Notes under the pieces: generated by a model
Told to the model about the DNA's origin: nothing
The model's input: the letters and a program-made list of their open reading frames with translations, nothing else
Database searches by the model: none
Position numbers and translations under genes: made by a program
NCBI GenBank assembly: GCA_022340465.1
Contig: JAJDNW010000003.1
Location: 23,590 to 87,589, forward strand
Direction: 5' to 3'
Source: Deltaproteobacteria bacterium
GTDB taxonomy: Bacteria > Desulfobacterota > Desulfobacteria > Desulfobacterales > B30-G6
Length of the DNA stretch: 64,000 nt
Part shown: in pieces, positions 1-6,756 of the stretch
How positions within the stretch are numbered: the first letter of the stretch is position 1
Layout of the letters: every line of letters starts with the position of its first letter

Positions 1-133
1 GTGAGCGGGCTGATAAAGGCCGGCGGGCTGCCGGAAAAAATATCAAGGTCTGTATTATTTCGAGCAGGCCAAAATTGTCAGGAATCAACTTGATCAACGG
101 ATCGGATTCAATTTTAGGGGGCTAATAGCGTAA
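1..133 (+). pseudogene. 3' end of an upstream gene, frameshifted in an A6 run
   Basis: The last 31 or so codons before the stop at 131-133 read like real protein (KYQGLYYFEQAKIVRNQLDQ, then RIGFNFRGLIA). That frame is closed by TAA at 14-16. The frame starting at base 1 is open (VSGLIKAGGLPEK) and would join it smoothly if the A6 run at 35-40 had five A's. So either this gene is frameshifted near its C-terminus or the run is a sequencing error. The position just before a Tat ferredoxin and a cytochrome-b-type subunit suggests the catalytic or multihaem subunit of the same complex. The family cannot be named from this tail. Confidence 0.5.
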
Positions 134-168
134 GCCCCGTTGATCAGCGATTTGAACGAGGAGCTATC

Positions 169-1155
169 ATGCCGAAAGAAATATCGAGAAGATCGTTTCT
201 AAAAGGGTCTTTGGTGGCGGCCTGCGCTACCTGCGCATCGCAGGTCCCGCTGCCGGCATCGGCTAGAATGAAAAGCGGACAGGAGTTGGCCACTCTCATC
301 GACATCCGCAAATGTATCGGGTGCGAGGCCTGTGTGGAGGCCTGTCGCGAGGTCAACGACTTTAAATACCCTGAACCTGAAAAGCCTTTTCCCAAGATGT
401 ATCCCAACCGGGTCAAGGTGGCGGACTGGTCCGACGAAGAGGGGCGGGAAGTTCGGGACCGGCTGACACCCTACAACTGGCTGACCATCCAGTGGGCCAC
501 GGTCGAAGTGGACGGCGAAGAAACGGAGCTTTCCTTTCCACGGAGATGCATGCATTGCCAGAATCCGCCCTGTGCCGACCTGTGCCCCTGGGGCGCCGCA
601 AGCAAACTGGAAAACGGGATCACCCTGATTCATTCGGATATCTGTCTGGGCGGGAAAAAATGTCAGGTGGCCTGCCCATGGGACATTCCCCAGCGCCAAA
701 CCGGTGTCGGACTTTATCTTGATATCCTGCCCAGCCTGGCGGGCAACGGTGTGATGTACAAATGCGACCGCTGCTACAACCGCATTGCCGAAGGAGAGAT
801 GCCGGCCTGTATCGAAGCGTGTCCAGAAGAAGTGCAGATTATCGGGCCAAGGGATGAAATCGTGGCAGAGGCCCACCGACTGAAAAAAGAAGAGGGTGTC
901 TACATTTACGGTGAGACCGAAAACGGTGGCACCAACACCCTGTATGTGTCACCGGTTCCCTTCGAAACCCTCAACCAGGCCATTGGCAAAGGTCCGGGTC
1001 GCCCCCATTTCAACAAGGTCGAGAACAAAATGGCGCATGCCGACAACCTGGCCAAGGCCATGCTGATAGCACCTTTTGCCGGGCTGACGGCAGCCGTTGG
1101 GCGCGTTTACAAAGCCTCAAAAAAACTTGATGACAAAACGGGAGACATATCATGA
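169..1155 (+). CDS. Tat-exported 4Fe-4S ferredoxin subunit of a membrane oxidoreductase
   Basis: A 328-residue electron-transfer subunit. The N-terminus has a twin-arginine motif (SRRSFLKG, residues 6-13) followed by a hydrophobic Ala-rich stretch, so it is exported folded with its clusters. Cysteine sets for four [4Fe-4S] clusters are visible: CIGCEACVEAC (49-59), CMHCQNPPCADLC (127-139), the C159/C165/C169 group, and CDRC...CIEAC (199-218). This is the HybA/FdnH/DmsB type of ferredoxin. It starts at ATG 169 behind a GAGGAG box and overlaps the next gene by 4 bp (ATGA). It probably carries electrons between a periplasmic catalytic subunit (the frameshifted gene before it?) and the quinone pool. 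The substrate is unknown. Confidence 0.85.
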   Translation: MPKEISRRSFLKGSLVAACATCASQVPLPASARMKSGQELATLIDIRKCIGCEACVEACREVNDFKYPEPEKPFPKMYPNRVKVADWSDEEGREVRDRLTPYNWLTIQWATVEVDGEETELSFPRRCMHCQNPPCADLCPWGAASKLENGITLIHSDICLGGKKCQVACPWDIPQRQTGVGLYLDILPSLAGNGVMYKCDRCYNRIAEGEMPACIEACPEEVQIIGPRDEIVAEAHRLKKEEGVYIYGETENGGTNTLYVSPVPFETLNQAIGKGPGRPHFNKVENKMAHADNLAKAMLIAPFAGLTAAVGRVYKASKKLDDKTGDIS

Positions 1156-1628
1156 CATTAGCGACAACGCCTAAAGCGTTTGCCGAACAAAGATTTTTCA
1201 AGCCGTTTTATTTCCTGCTGCTGTTTGTCATGGGCTTGACCGGTTTCGGCCAGATGCCGATATTCAAACGCTACTACATTGCCGATATTCCCGGGTTGGC
1301 GTGGTTGGCGAATTTCTATACCACCCACTATATCCATTATATAGGCGCCGCCAGTCTCTTTGGATTTTTTGTTTATGCCGTGGTCGTTTATTTCGGATTG
1401 ATGCGTAAGCGCTTTCGGCTGACCTGGGCGGCCTATGTCAGGATTGCATTGCTGGCGTTGATTGCGGTTACCGGTATTTTCCGTGTCCTTAAAAATTTGC
1501 CGGATGTGGTTTTTTTACCCAAATTTACCATGGTGATCGACATCTCCCATTTGGCCTTCATGATGTTTCTGATGGTTGCCGGCATTGTTTTCATCATCAT
1601 CAAAAAAGGCTGGCTGGTCAGTAAATAG
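1152..1628 (+). CDS. Four-helix membrane subunit (cytochrome b / FdnI-like) of the same complex
   Basis: A 158-residue protein with four predicted membrane helices, at about residues 18-36, 58-80, 92-110 and 126-150. Histidines at the helix ends (THYIHYIG, DISHLAF) could bind haem b. This fits the small quinone-reactive anchor subunits of formate dehydrogenase, hydrogenase or tetrathionate reductase complexes. The ATGA overlap with the ferredoxin gene implies translational coupling and one complex. The family is inferred from size, topology and context; the protein is too short and divergent for a firm name. Confidence 0.7.
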   Translation: MTLATTPKAFAEQRFFKPFYFLLLFVMGLTGFGQMPIFKRYYIADIPGLAWLANFYTTHYIHYIGAASLFGFFVYAVVVYFGLMRKRFRLTWAAYVRIALLALIAVTGIFRVLKNLPDVVFLPKFTMVIDISHLAFMMFLMVAGIVFIIIKKGWLVSK

Positions 1629-1731
1629 GACCCTCTTCTGCAAAGATCACGAAAACACGAGAGCCGTGAAAAATCATGTTTTCATCAGTGTAGTAATGCA
1701 ACGCTGGGGGCAGGGGACCAGAATAGCGCAG

Positions 1732-1779
1732 GCTGACAGGTAATAGCCCATGGCAATCCATTTGCTATGGCCTGTCAGC
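1732..1779. terminator. Hairpin between convergent genes
   Basis: GCTGACAGG (1732-1740) pairs with CCTGTCAGC (1771-1779), and an inner CCATGGCAA/TTGCTATGG arm has one mismatch. There is a small bulge on the left arm and a short loop. It lies between the end of the b-type subunit and the end of the oppositely oriented osmC-like gene, so a bidirectional terminator is likely. There is no T-run, so it could also be a dispersed repeat. Confidence 0.5.
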
Positions 1780-1796
1780 TATGCGTTCCTATCGGT

Positions 1797-2204
1797 TTAG
1801 GAGTTATCTCGGATGGTCGCGGAAACGGTAAACTGCGGCGGATCGAGGATGTTTCTTTTTACCGTGCACAATTGGGCCGCTTTAACCACCGCCGCTTTGT
1901 ATTTCGGCGGAAAGTCCGCCGGCAGGTCGAAATGGATGTGAACCGCCGTGGTCAAGTGTTTCTCTTCGTTTCTCTCGAAGTCAAGCTTCATTTTGATATT
2001 TGATGTGTCAATGCCGCGTTCCTGGCAGAAGTAGACCACATAAACCCCTGCGCATGTGCCGATAGAAGCGAGAAAGAGACTGTAGGGCTCGGATGCGCTT
2101 CCATCACCTCCCTCATCCTTGGATTGGTCGGTTTCAATGGTAAAGCCTTTGTAAATGGCATTGACCTTCTTACCTCCGGGAAAATATACTTCCATAGATT
2201 CCAT
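1797..2204 (-). CDS. OsmC/Ohr-family protein
   Basis: A 135-residue OsmC-fold protein. The family's two redox cysteines are present in plausible places: the first in the helix segment SIGTCAGVYVVYFC, the second in AAQLCTVKR. Family members reduce organic or lipid hydroperoxides with thiol cofactors and act in the cytoplasm. The beta-rich N-terminus (VNAIYKGFTIETDQ) and C-terminus (PPQFTVSATIRD) match the usual architecture. ATG 2204 is preceded by AAAGGA at 7 nt. It is monocistronic. Exact substrate and oxidative-stress regulation are inferred from the family only. Confidence 0.85.
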   Translation of the reverse strand: MESMEVYFPGGKKVNAIYKGFTIETDQSKDEGGDGSASEPYSLFLASIGTCAGVYVVYFCQERGIDTSNIKMKLDFERNEEKHLTTAVHIHFDLPADFPPKYKAAVVKAAQLCTVKRNILDPPQFTVSATIRDNS

Positions 2205-2383
2205 GACAAGTCCTTTTGGCTGGCGTAGTTGTCGGAAACATATTCCGATTCGAGTGCAAGGCTGTTGAAGTAAAACAAAACCTTGGAACCATCATCAATT
2301 GATCTGATACCGTTCAGACAATGAAGCTATAATAAGGCCAAAAGAATAGGAATCAAGGTGCCCCTTAAAAATAGGATTGATCT

Positions 2384-2647
2384 TTAGTCGCTATCGGGCA
2401 CTTTTTCACTTTCCGGTATTTCCTCGTTGGGCGCCCAGGTGTCGAACAGATTGGGCGTTATGGTTTCACCGGGAGTGGCATCGGTGCGCAACCAGACGAT
2501 GCGGGTATGACACTCCAGGATCTTTTTCCCGAGTTCGTCACGGCGAATGACAAGGGCCCTTTCAGCGGATTTTCTGTCAGTGTGCAGGGACAGGACTTTC
2601 TTCTCGCGTTCTCCGGGGGTAAGCTCGTCATAAATTAATGCAAACAT
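2384..2647 (-). CDS. Small conserved-looking protein of unknown function
   Basis: An 87-residue acidic/basic mixed protein with no recognised domain. The start is ATG 2647 because an AAGGAGGG box sits 5 nt upstream; a longer in-frame extension to 2812 lacks such a box. The middle (GEREKKVLSLHTDRKSAERA) is probably helical. The C-terminal 25 residues are Pro/Glu/Asp-rich and probably disordered. It contains one Cys (ILECHTR). It lies downstream of a strong palindrome at 2886-2918 and of a sigma-54-like sequence at 3214-3229, so it may be a regulated stand-alone gene. Function unknown. Confidence 0.6.
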   Translation of the reverse strand: MFALIYDELTPGEREKKVLSLHTDRKSAERALVIRRDELGKKILECHTRIVWLRTDATPGETITPNLFDTWAPNEEIPESEKVPDSD

Positions 2648-2885
2648 AATCGCCCTCCTTTGTGTTGCGTTGATAAACCCAGAAAGAATCTTCTCTGACC
2701 TGATAATAGATGGTTGCACAAACGATGCCAGGGAGGCACACAGGTCAACATAGCGGCTGTCTTGAGTGATGATGGCGGCCAGTGCGGTGATCATGGTGTA
2801 TTTTTCCCCCAAGGTGCCGTTGTCGCAAACACGCTGCTTGTGGCGCGAAGCGGATCACGAAAAAGATCGCGGTTGTCACCCATAT

Positions 2886-2918
2886 GTTAACGTTACCTAA
2901 CGCAAAAGTAACGTTAAC
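2886..2918. promoter_or_regulatory. Perfect 11-bp inverted repeat, candidate operator
   Basis: GTTAACGTTAC (2886-2896) and GTAACGTTAAC (2908-2918) are perfect inverted copies separated by 11 bp. Each arm is itself built on TAACGTTA. The symmetry, AT-rich flanks and intergenic location 240 bp upstream of the 87-residue gene suggest a binding site for a dimeric repressor or activator. No regulator gene is adjacent, so the cognate factor is unknown. The rest of 2648-3213 shows no convincing gene on either strand. Confidence 0.5.
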
Positions 2919-3213
2919 TTGACGATGGGAACGGCTGCATGGGCGGACACCGTTTCGGCTCAGGGTAATGAACGGCAGCATTGAAAAGGGGGCTTGGCGG
3001 AAAGCCTGGCAGCGGGATGGCGTGGGTTTAAACCGGAACGCTCATCGACCATGTCTGCCTTGTAACATAGGCAGCAGATGCTCATACGGGGCCGATGTCC
3101 GGAAATGCAAATCGACCCGGTGGGCCTATTCCCAAGGGGCCGATTTGCTACTCAGGTGGGTAATTATGCATCAAATGGAGGTAATGCCAAGTATAATTCC
3201 CAACGTCTGTTGA

Positions 3214-3229
3214 TGCAATTAGGGTGCCA
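3214..3229 (-). promoter_or_regulatory. Sigma-54-type -24/-12 sequence at the end of the DUF1638 gene
   Basis: On the minus strand TGGCACCCTAATTGCA matches the consensus TGGCAC-N5-TTGCA exactly. It overlaps the stop codon of the DUF1638 gene and points toward the small gene ending at 2384, whose start is about 570 bp away. It could drive that gene or an unrecognised transcript. Because it partly encodes the C-terminal residues Leu-Ala-Pro-stop, coincidence cannot be excluded. Confidence 0.4.
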
Positions 3230-3878
3230 AGTTCTCAACTGCTTCGCCGAGAAGCCGCTTGAACCGGTCGAGCGTGACTGGGTAGGCCTGCATGGGGATG
3301 CCCATCCAGTCACAGTATTCCAGGAAGCCTTCGGGATCTTCCGCCATGTATTGATCCAGGTAACCGATGCCGTCCAGAACGATGGCACCACCGCTATGCC
3401 TCGGAAAATTTTCATTGGCGATACCCTTGTCCCAGCCTTTGAACACCTGCTTGCGAAATTTTACCCAGCCCGGCGTCATCCACCACACCGGTTCGCCTCC
3501 GGCCATTTCCTGGGCGATACGCCGGCGCTCCTCTTCCGTGGCGATCATGTCCATGCATTGCGTGGCCTGAATGCGACCCACCCTGGGACCCTGTTCCTTG
3601 ATAATGGTCTGCATGAGCCGGGTCGGTTCGTTGACATTGACGTAACAGAATTTTCCGCCGTAAACCACCAGGACTTTTTCAGCCTTCTGCTTGGCTTTGT
3701 CGATCATGTTGACCAGCTGGCGTTCCAGTTCCGGAATGTCCTGGTGCAGCCCCGGCGTGGTGTAATAGAGGTGGTTCGTGTCCAGGAACCCTTCTTTTTT
3801 CAGATGATTCAGCTCCAGGCTCATCGTCCCGCAGGACACGATGGCGACATTGGCAAAAGAGATCTTTTCCATGTTCAT
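3219..3878 (-). CDS. DUF1638 domain protein
   Basis: A 219-residue soluble protein of the DUF1638 type: the N-terminal IVSCGTMSLELNHL stretch, the LHQDIPELERQL segment, VLVVYGGKFC in the middle, and WWMTPGWVKF in the second half. Cysteines in VSCGT, GKFC and ATQC recall the metal- or cofactor-binding residues of that family. DUF1638 genes often travel with corrinoid methyltransferases in anaerobes. Here the nearest MttB homologue is 25 kb away. ATG 3878 has an AAAAGGAGG box 5 nt upstream. A sigma-54 promoter sequence lies at 3940-3955, between this gene and the activator gene. Biochemical role unknown. Confidence 0.75.
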   Translation of the reverse strand: MNMEKISFANVAIVSCGTMSLELNHLKKEGFLDTNHLYYTTPGLHQDIPELERQLVNMIDKAKQKAEKVLVVYGGKFCYVNVNEPTRLMQTIIKEQGPRVGRIQATQCMDMIATEEERRRIAQEMAGGEPVWWMTPGWVKFRKQVFKGWDKGIANENFPRHSGGAIVLDGIGYLDQYMAEDPEGFLEYCDWMGIPMQAYPVTLDRFKRLLGEAVENLAP

Positions 3879-3939
3879 GGATGCCTCCTTTTAATGGGTT
3901 CCGGTCGTTCAGCTCAGCGCTGTTTTAGATCAAGGTAAA

Positions 3940-3955
3940 AGCAAGATTGGTGCCA
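3940..3955 (-). promoter_or_regulatory. Sigma-54 promoter of the DUF1638 gene
   Basis: The minus strand reads TGGCACCAATCTTGCT, an exact match to the -24/-12 consensus with GG and GC correctly spaced. It is 62 bp upstream of ATG 3878 and just downstream of the sigma-54 activator gene, so that activator is the natural candidate for control. Confidence 0.7.
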
Positions 3956-3997
3956 GAAATGGAATGACGGTCGGTTCAGTACTAACATGCCCCTTCT

Positions 3998-5365
3998 TTA
4001 CTTGCCGTTGAGATTGAAGCGCTTCATTTGGCTCCACACACTCGTCCTGGAGATCCCCAGAATCCTGGCTGCCTCAGATTGGTTCCCCTTTGCACGGTTC
4101 AGCGCATCGACCAGGCGCTGTTTCTTGATGTCGTCCAGGCTTTGTGCCGGCTCGGCTGCCAGTTCGACCGGGTTGACATCCCGGCTGCCGTCGAATGGAA
4201 AGTGTTCGGGCAGGAGGGTTGGACCGTTGCAGGATACAAAAGCGTACTCGAAGGCGCTCTTAAGCTCGCGCACGTTTCCCGGCCATCTATACTGCATCAG
4301 GGACTCGAGGGCCGTCTTGGATATTTTTTCGATTTTTTTACCGCTTTTCATCTGCATTCTTCTAAAAAAAGTGTCCGCCAGGATGGGAATGTCGCCGAAC
4401 CGTTCCCGTAGCGGGGGGACGTGGATGGGAATGACATTGATGCGGTAATAAAAGTCCTCACGGTAGGCGCCTTGTTCCACCAACTGACTCAAATTGCGAC
4501 TGGTGGCTGAAATGATACGGGTGTCGATGTGAATGGGCCGGTTGTCGCCGACACGCTCCACCACCTTTTCCTCCAGCACCCGCAGCAGCTTGATCTGGGT
4601 GGACAGCGGCAGGTCCCCGATTTCATCAAGAAAAAGGTCGCCCCCCTGGGCCGCTTCAAAACGACCCTTACGGGTTTTATGCGCGCCGGTAAAAGCCCCT
4701 TTGACGTGGCCGAACAATTCACTCTCCAAAAGGGACTCGTTCAGGGCGGCGCAATTGACCTTGATATAGGCTGCATCCTTGCGATTTCCACTGTTATGGA
4801 TGGCTTTGGCCACCAGTTCTTTTCCCGTGCCGCTTTCGCCGAAAATAATCACCGGTGCATCCGAGCGGGCAGCATTGGTAATCAGATCGAAGACCCGCTG
4901 CATGGCGGCCGACGACCCGACCATGCCGTGAAAGCGGTCTTCTGCCTTCAGCTCGCGTCTGAATTTTTCGATCTGGACCTCCTTGTCCATGAGATCGGTT
5001 ATATCGGTCATGGTTTCGACGGCGCCGGCCACGTTGCCTTCCGCGTCAAGCAGCACCGACGCATTTTTCACGACATGAACATACCGGTCGTCTTTGCGCT
5101 TTATTACGCAGGTCTGCTTGCGCAGTTTTTCTTTTTGGAACAACAGGCACCAGTGGTGGCCTTTGTTATTGCGGGCGATTTTACAGGTGTTGCAGTTCAG
5201 GATAGAGCAGGATGCCCCGATGATCTCATTGCGGATATAGCCGGTAATATTTTCGAAGGCGCGGTTGACCGAGACAATCACGCCATCGGTGTTTACAATC
5301 ATCACGCCATCCTGAATCGTGTCGACAACGGTTTTCCAGTATGAATCGAGTTCTTTTTCAAACAT
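3998..5365 (-). CDS. PAS-domain sigma-54-dependent transcriptional activator
   Basis: A 455-residue enhancer-binding protein. The PAS sensor (about 8-125) is rich in cysteine (C53, C58, C61, C73, C86), which suggests a redox, metal or haem-linked signal. The AAA+ domain (about 145-375) has Walker A GESGTGKE (176-183), the sigma-54 contact loop GAFTGA (223-228) and Walker B LFLDEIG (244-250). A Fis-type helix-turn-helix closes the protein (NQSEAARILGISRTSVW). ATG 5365 is chosen for its GGAGG box at 5 nt; an in-frame ATG at 5377 lacks one. It is divergent from the Hdr/MetF cluster, which has a -24/-12 promoter. Confidence 0.9.
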   Translation of the reverse strand: MFEKELDSYWKTVVDTIQDGVMIVNTDGVIVSVNRAFENITGYIRNEIIGASCSILNCNTCKIARNNKGHHWCLLFQKEKLRKQTCVIKRKDDRYVHVVKNASVLLDAEGNVAGAVETMTDITDLMDKEVQIEKFRRELKAEDRFHGMVGSSAAMQRVFDLITNAARSDAPVIIFGESGTGKELVAKAIHNSGNRKDAAYIKVNCAALNESLLESELFGHVKGAFTGAHKTRKGRFEAAQGGDLFLDEIGDLPLSTQIKLLRVLEEKVVERVGDNRPIHIDTRIISATSRNLSQLVEQGAYREDFYYRINVIPIHVPPLRERFGDIPILADTFFRRMQMKSGKKIEKISKTALESLMQYRWPGNVRELKSAFEYAFVSCNGPTLLPEHFPFDGSRDVNPVELAAEPAQSLDDIKKQRLVDALNRAKGNQSEAARILGISRTSVWSQMKRFNLNGK

Positions 5366-5390
5366 GGCATCCTCCATATGTTAGAAAAGT

Positions 5391-5444
5391 GAACATGCGA
5401 ATTGTTCAATAAGTTAACACACGAACAACCGATGAACAAGTTCA
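5391..5444. promoter_or_regulatory. Repeated GAAC/GTTC half-sites, candidate activator binding region
   Basis: Palindromes built on the same half-site cluster here: GAACATGCGAATTGTTC (5391-5407), TTGTTC paired with GAACAA (5402-5407 and 5423-5428), and the perfect TGAACAAGTTCA (5433-5444). They lie 105-160 bp upstream of the -24/-12 promoter, the usual distance for an enhancer-binding protein, and right beside the activator's own start. They are proposed as its upstream activating sites. Confidence 0.5.
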
Positions 5445-5548
5445 AAGCAACAAATTGGGCGCTTCGCAGGCATTTTTGTTGCCGCACTGTTTTTTATTTA
5501 GATATATTTCAATCAGTTGTCTTTAGACTGTGTCCAGTTGGAAAAACA

Positions 5549-5564
5549 TGGCATCCGCATTGCT
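5549..5564 (+). promoter_or_regulatory. Sigma-54 promoter of the Hdr/Qmo-MetFV cluster
   Basis: TGGCATCCGCATTGCT matches TGGCAC-N5-TTGCT with one mismatch (C to T at the sixth base) and correct GG/GC spacing. Transcription would start about 5575, some 20 bp before the first gene of the cluster at 5594. Confidence 0.65.
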
Positions 5565-5593
5565 TTATACATTGAAAAAGAGAAGCTGAGACC

Positions 5594-5824
5594 ATGCAGA
5601 TTGATTTAAGAAACTGGATAATGCCGTTTTCGCTTTTAAAAGGCAGCAACGCTTTCAGGTCGCTTAAGGCGGATGAAACACTCGAACTACTGTGGAGCGA
5701 CACGCAGAATCTGAACGACCTGTTAAAGATCATTCCATCCGATCAATGCGAGATCGTTTCGGTGAGAGACTTATCGCCGGACAACCCGGGCATAAGCGTT
5801 CGCATGCGCAAAATGCATAATTAA
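5594..5824 (+). CDS. TusA/SirA-like protein lacking the catalytic cysteine
   Basis: A 76-residue protein that follows the TusA fold pattern: DLRNWIMPFSLLKG at the N-terminus, DETLELLWSD in the middle and ISVRMRK at the end. In true TusA the first motif is CPxP; here Met10 replaces the sulfur-carrying cysteine (WIMP). It therefore cannot carry a persulfide on that residue. It may be a scaffold or regulatory partner of the canonical TusA encoded 20 bp downstream. The ribosome-binding site (GAGAAGCTGAG) is weak. It is the first gene after the -24/-12 promoter. The assignment rests on pattern and context. Confidence 0.65.
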   Translation: MQIDLRNWIMPFSLLKGSNAFRSLKADETLELLWSDTQNLNDLLKIIPSDQCEIVSVRDLSPDNPGISVRMRKMHN

Positions 5825-5844
5825 ATAAGGGAAAGGAGAATATC

Positions 5845-6099
5845 ATGAGCGATGTAGATTTAAGCACGATTGAAATTGCGAGCACCGTCGATGCCAGGGG
5901 CAGCGCCTGCCCCGGCCCCCTGCTGGAGGCCAAGAAAGGGATTGGCAAGGTCAAAGTCGGTGAAATTCTGGAAATTTTTTCCAACGATTCAGGCACCCGC
6001 AAAGACATCCCCGCCTGGTCGAACAAGGTCGGCCACGCTTACCTCGGTGTGCTCGAAGCCGACGGCTATGACAAGCACTATGTCAAACGCAACAAATAA
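5845..6099 (+). CDS. tusA: TusA-family sulfur carrier protein
   Basis: An 84-residue TusA/SirA/YeeD-type protein with the CPGP motif at residues 22-25, whose Cys22 would carry persulfide sulfur. The TusA continuation EILEIFSNDSGTRKDIPAW is clear. TusA proteins relay sulfur between desulfurases, DsrE-type partners and acceptors in the cytoplasm. A good AAGGAG box lies 8 nt upstream. Its place in a cluster with MvhD, HdrA-type flavoproteins and a DsrE-like protein recalls sulfur-carrier/Hdr gene sets, yet the cluster ends in MetV-MetF. The acceptor here is unknown. Confidence 0.85.
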   Translation: MSDVDLSTIEIASTVDARGSACPGPLLEAKKGIGKVKVGEILEIFSNDSGTRKDIPAWSNKVGHAYLGVLEADGYDKHYVKRNK

Positions 6100-6145
6100 C
6101 CCGTACGGTGATGTTCAGGCCGGTACTTTCACCCGGCCGCATGGT

Positions 6146-6201
6146 GACCACAAAGACACATAGGACGGATGCGGTTTTTTCCCCCGGGTGTCTTTGTGGT
6201 C
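6146..6201. repeat. 14-bp perfect inverted repeat inside the cluster
   Basis: GACCACAAAGACAC (6146-6159) and GTGTCTTTGTGGTC (6188-6201) form a strong stem with a 28-nt loop in the 193-bp gap between tusA and the MvhD gene. The loop holds a T6 run. It could attenuate transcription or mark an RNA processing site separating the small carrier genes from the Hdr genes. Confidence 0.55.
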
Positions 6202-6292
6202 TACCACGTCCTGAAGAGGAGGCCTTGTTCAGGAAATCCGCTGAACAAGGTGCCCGCAGGCAATTATCCATCAGCAACAGGGCAGGAGAATA

Positions 6293-6721
6293 ATGGCAAC
6301 GCAAGCAAGCAGCAAAAAAGAGGGAAAAATCCTCATCCTGGCGACCGAGAACTGTGCCTACCCCGGAGCCAACTCGGTGGGCCAGGCACACTCGAGTTAT
6401 CCCGCCAACACCTATATCATGCGCGTTCGAGCGCCGGTGTTGTTTCCGGAACGGTTTTATCTGGACTGTTTTAAAAAGGGCATTGCCGCCATCATCATCA
6501 TGTCCTGTGGCGAAGAATGCCCCTATGAAGGCGCCTATCATGCCCTCGCGAAAAGAATCGACCGCGTCTATGCCATGATGAAGGAGCAGGGGCTGGATAT
6601 CCGGCGCCTGCGCCTGACGGCAATCTGCACGGTGTGCAACCGGGCTTTTCTAAAGGAAGTCAACGAGATGAACGCGCTTATCCAGGAGATCGGGCTGCCT
6701 GAATTTGAGAAAGCCGCCTAA
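6293..6721 (+). CDS. mvhD: MvhD-type hydrogenase/Hdr iron-sulfur subunit
   Basis: A 142-residue MvhD/FlpD family protein. The conserved cysteine pattern is complete: NCAYPGAN, then SCGEECPYEGAYH, then ICTVCN, which together bind a [2Fe-2S] cluster. MvhD carries electrons between a dehydrogenase and HdrA. In classical QmoB the MvhD-like domain is fused to the C-terminus of an HdrA-like flavoprotein; here it is a separate gene just before two HdrA-like genes, one of which lacks that domain. The ATG at 6293 follows a GGCAGGAG box. Cytoplasmic. Confidence 0.85.
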   Translation: MATQASSKKEGKILILATENCAYPGANSVGQAHSSYPANTYIMRVRAPVLFPERFYLDCFKKGIAAIIIMSCGEECPYEGAYHALAKRIDRVYAMMKEQGLDIRRLRLTAICTVCNRAFLKEVNEMNALIQEIGLPEFEKAA

Positions 6722-6756
6722 TTTTAAAAAGCGTGTTGTCGGATCAGGAGAGATGC

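Noticed and set aside
2968..3213. 81-codon plus-strand frame upstream of the DUF1638 gene end
   Set aside because: No ribosome-binding site, unusual composition (many Trp, Cys, Arg) and no family resemblance.
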